Position numbers and translations under genes: made by a program
The notes under the pieces: model-generated
Database searches by the model: none
The model's input: only the letters and a program-made list of their open reading frames with translations
Told to the model about the DNA's origin: nothing
Source: G965267185 sp965267185
Lineage (GTDB): Bacteria > Pseudomonadota > Alphaproteobacteria > UBA6615
Assembly (NCBI GenBank): GCA_965267185.1
Contig: OZ253937.1
Location: forward strand, 3,534,001 to 3,598,000
Reading direction: 5' to 3'
Length of the DNA stretch: 64,000 nt
Shown: positions 61,781-64,000 of the stretch, one piece after another
Position numbering within the stretch: the stretch's first letter is position 1
Layout of the letters: the number at the start of each line of letters is the position of its first letter

Positions 61781-62662
61781 CTAAAGTTCTTCGATCACCC
61801 GGATAATTCCGGCCTGGTCGAGATCGCCCCAACCCTGGTCGACCATTTTTTGCCAGAGTTTTTGATTGCCGCTCAGCGTGCGCAGGTCCAGATCGACCTG
61901 GCCGGCGAGTTCGAGGGCCTGATCGACATCCTTGAGCTGCACTCGGGCCGGGCCGCCCGGTTCGAACATACGTTCGACCATCCGCCCGCCGTGCAAGTCG
62001 AGAACCCGCGACTCGGCAAAGCCGCCCTGCAGCGCCTCTCGAACCTTGCCGGGGTCGACCCCGGCACGCTGGGCCAGCGTCAGGCCTTCGGCGACGGCTG
62101 CCAAGGTTACAGCTACGATCGCCTGGTTCGCGGTTTTCGCCACCTGTCCGGCGCCAACGTCGCCGATATGGGTGATGTTGCGGCCCAGGACTTCGAAGAC
62201 CGGCCGCACGCGCTCGAGCGCCTCGGCGCTGCAGCCGGCCATGATCGACAGCGACGCTTGCTCTGCCCCCACCTGACCGCCCGAAACCGGGGCGTCGATA
62301 TAGGTGCTGCCGGCGGCGGAGACTTCCTCGGCCCATTCGCGGGTCTCGCGAACCTTTGTAGTGCCCATATCGATGACGATTCCGCCCGAACTCAGGCCGG
62401 CGATCACCCCGTCCGGGCCGTGCAGCACTTTGTCGACTCCAGCGGTATCGGTGACCATCATGATCACGATGTCGCTCGCGGCGGCGACATCACGGGGCGT
62501 TTCGGCCGGTGTCAAACCTTCGCTGGCCAGCTCCTCGACCGGCCCAGGGCTGCGGCTGCTGACCGTGACCGTGGCGCCCGCCTTGTGCAGATTGCGCGCC
62601 ATCGGCTTTCCCATATGGCCGAGGCCGATCAGCCCAATTTTCCAGCCGTCCAGATCTGCCAT
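61781..62662 (-). CDS. Beta-hydroxyacid dehydrogenase (3-HIBADH-like)
   Basis: A 293-residue NAD(P)-dependent dehydrogenase. The Rossmann motif is IGLIGLGHMGKPMARNL, substrate motif DAPVSGGQVGAE, and the catalytic lysine is in VAKTANQAIV; IVIDMGTTKV is another family block. 3-Hydroxyisobutyrate and tartronate semialdehyde reductases are typical members, but the substrate is not fixed here. ATG follows GGAGAG by 5 bases. It lies 30 bases after the TerB gene on the same strand. Confidence 0.92.
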   Translation of the reverse strand: MADLDGWKIGLIGLGHMGKPMARNLHKAGATVTVSSRSPGPVEELASEGLTPAETPRDVAAASDIVIMMVTDTAGVDKVLHGPDGVIAGLSSGGIVIDMGTTKVRETREWAEEVSAAGSTYIDAPVSGGQVGAEQASLSIMAGCSAEALERVRPVFEVLGRNITHIGDVGAGQVAKTANQAIVAVTLAAVAEGLTLAQRAGVDPGKVREALQGGFAESRVLDLHGGRMVERMFEPGGPARVQLKDVDQALELAGQVDLDLRTLSGNQKLWQKMVDQGWGDLDQAGIIRVIEEL

Positions 62663-62692
62663 TGCCGCTCTCCTTCCGGCGCTGTGTGGGTC

Positions 62693-63097
62693 TTAGGGAA
62701 CCGCGTAGCGTGCTGCCGCACCCCGTTCGATGGCCGCGGCATTCAACCGGTCGATATCGAGCGCGTAGCGCATGAGTTCCAGCAATCGCAGCTCTTCTTG
62801 CGCAGCGGTTCCGTCGGCGGCGACCACGTCGCAGGCTAGCGCGTATGCAGTTTCGCGAAGGCGGTCGGGCAGCGCATCGCGCATGGCTTCGAACGCGTCG
62901 TCGAGGCCATCCTCATCCGATAGGAGAACCGCACAGTCGTTGGCGATTTCAGGCAACCGCCCGGTGTCGAAGGATCTGAAAATCGGCAAATGGCGAACGA
63001 TTTCGCCAATCCGGGATAGCTCGGAGTCCGTCATGTCGCTATCGGCTGCCGACGCTATGACCATGGCGTAGATAAGTGCCGCTTGATGATCGATCAT
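62693..63097 (-). CDS. TerB-like (tellurite resistance B) domain protein
   Basis: A 134-residue all-helical protein with a TerB/DjlA-type domain. The acidic helix pair ASAADSDMTDSELSRIGEIV and ACDVVAADGTAAQEELRLL shows the two D-x-D-x-x metal-like sites of TerB. It carries no membrane helix, so it is cytoplasmic. The function of isolated TerB proteins is poorly known, often metal-stress related. It is between the DinG-type helicase and the dehydrogenase, all on the minus strand. Confidence 0.87.
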   Translation of the reverse strand: MIDHQAALIYAMVIASAADSDMTDSELSRIGEIVRHLPIFRSFDTGRLPEIANDCAVLLSDEDGLDDAFEAMRDALPDRLRETAYALACDVVAADGTAAQEELRLLELMRYALDIDRLNAAAIERGAAARYAVP

Positions 63098-63215
63098 CTA
63101 ATAATTCCTATGCTGGAGTGCCCAGGGATAAAGCCGTCTCGTGCCGCCCCCGTCAAGCGATGTAGGGATTATTTACGCCCGTTCCAGGGTTCGCTCGAAG
63201 ATGGCGGTATCGGGC

Positions 63216-64000
63216 CTAGCCGCCCAAGAACGCGGCCGTTTTCTCGATTGCCTCGACCAGACCGATGCGGTGTGCCTCCACACCCTCCGGAAAGGCCCCG
63301 AGGAGGCGCGACGGCATGGCGCTATCGAGGATAACGAAGACCCCGCGGTCGCTGTCGCGCCGGATAAGGCGTCCATAGGCCTGCGAGATGCGGAGCCGGG
63401 CTTGCATATCGTCATAGGCGCGGCCACCGAATTCCTCGCGGCGCGCCTTGTGAAGAATCGTTGGCCGGGGCCAGGGGACACGATCGAACGCTAGCAGGCG
63501 CAGCGACTTGCCGGGCACATCTACCCCGTCGCGCACGGCGTCTGTACCAAGCAGGCAGGCGTCCGGTTCGGCACGGAAGATGTCGATAAGGGTCGCGATA
63601 TTCAACGCGTCGACATGTTGGGCATAGAGCGGTAACCCGGCCTTATCGAGCGGCGCCGCGATCCGCGCGTGAACCTGGCGAAGCCGCGCGATCGATGTAA
63701 ACAGGCCGAGGCCGCCGCCGCCCGCTGCCAGGAACAGCTCGCGCAATGCCGCCGCGACTTGATCGGGCTCGTTGCGCTGGACGTCGGTTACGATCATTAC
63801 CCGCGTTTGCTCCGCGTAGTCGAACGGCGAGCTGACCCGGTTGCGGATCGCGGGGGCCGGCATGTGCGCTGCCCCCGTACGGCGTTCGGCGGTGCGCCAA
63901 TCTTCCTCGACGTCGCCGCTGCGTCCCATCAGGGTGGCGGAGGTTACGAGGACGCCGTGAGCCGGGCTGGCGACCGATTCGGCAAACGGGATTGTCGGGT
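63216..64000 (-). CDS. DinG-type ATP-dependent helicase, C-terminal part
   Basis: The C-terminal 260 residues of a superfamily-2 (XPD/DinG) helicase, which continue off the right edge of the window. Visible are VLVTSATLMGRSGD (motif III-like), GLGLFTSIARLRQVH, DGVDVPGKSLRLLAFDRVPW and the motif VI QAYGRLIRR with the arginine finger. The iron-sulfur and Walker regions lie outside the window. Role in resolving R-loops or repair is from family knowledge. Confidence 0.9.
   Translation of the reverse strand, partial: PTIPFAESVASPAHGVLVTSATLMGRSGDVEEDWRTAERRTGAAHMPAPAIRNRVSSPFDYAEQTRVMIVTDVQRNEPDQVAAALRELFLAAGGGGLGLFTSIARLRQVHARIAAPLDKAGLPLYAQHVDALNIATLIDIFRAEPDACLLGTDAVRDGVDVPGKSLRLLAFDRVPWPRPTILHKARREEFGGRAYDDMQARLRISQAYGRLIRRDSDRGVFVILDSAMPSRLLGAFPEGVEAHRIGLVEAIEKTAAFLGG

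Overview
The window is a gene-dense, GC-rich stretch (AT-rich only in one small insert) of a bacterial chromosome, almost certainly from an alphaproteobacterium. Lineage signals are an Usg-family protein, a FnrL-type Fe-S regulator with the C-x2-C-x7-C N-terminus, a COX15-type haem A synthase, ApaG, and groESL behind a CIRCE element. The aerobic CoA-dependent aromatic genes, Liv-type transporter and solitary c-type cytochrome suggest a metabolically versatile, probably Rhodospirillales-like heterotroph. This placement is inferred from gene content only.

Layout. (1) 1-6.8 kb: housekeeping. argD (partial)-argF-hslO and a lipoprotein run rightward; apaG-folE-trkH-argE run leftward. (2) 6.9-12.6 kb: tRNA-Gly(CCC), a cupin, then a low-oxygen/stress block of hemerythrin, tandem UspA, an APC permease, a GNAT-like protein, FnrL and Hsp20. 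Three near-consensus FNR boxes lie in its divergent promoter regions. (3) 12.6-16.5 kb: small unknown protein, DMT exporter, Ldh-family dehydrogenase, amidase. (4) 16.5-36.5 kb: an aromatic-acid catabolic supercluster. A leftward SDR-MarR-OYE-ligase-monooxygenase/reductase operon matches the aerobic 2-aminobenzoyl-CoA (anthranilate) route. It faces a Rid-family protein and a DUF1428 protein. Next come a CitE-like lyase, a complete Liv ABC transporter, an aldo/keto reductase, benzoate-CoA ligase, boxB, boxC and an alpha/beta hydrolase. boxA is not in the window. (5) 36.5-45.7 kb: DUF5996; a dihydroorotase-HisI-COG0523 GTPase group in which both enzymes have lost a canonical zinc-ligand position; an acyl-CoA module (crotonase, CoA-transferase, MFS); a P450; ArfB. 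(6) 45.7-48.7 kb: an AT-rich orphan membrane/coiled-coil gene, DUF2238, a frameshifted zinc alcohol dehydrogenase and a HIT protein. (7) 48.7-58.9 kb: Lhr-like helicase with PdeM, haem A synthase, cytochrome c, a two-subunit 2-oxoacid:ferredoxin oxidoreductase with an adrenodoxin-reductase-type flavoprotein, and Usg. (8) 58.9-64 kb: CIRCE-groES-groEL-terminator, a MarR gene behind a perfect 33-bp inverted repeat, a beta-hydroxyacid dehydrogenase, a TerB protein and the C-terminus of a DinG-type helicase.

How it works together. Inferred: the Liv transporter imports aromatic acids; two paralogous CoA ligases activate anthranilate and benzoate; two dearomatising systems (flavin monooxygenase/OYE fusion, BoxB/BoxC) open or reduce the rings; MarR senses an aromatic acid or its thioester. 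FnrL probably drives the 8-12.6 kb block under oxygen limitation. No CRISPR array, rRNA, insertion sequence or prophage was seen.
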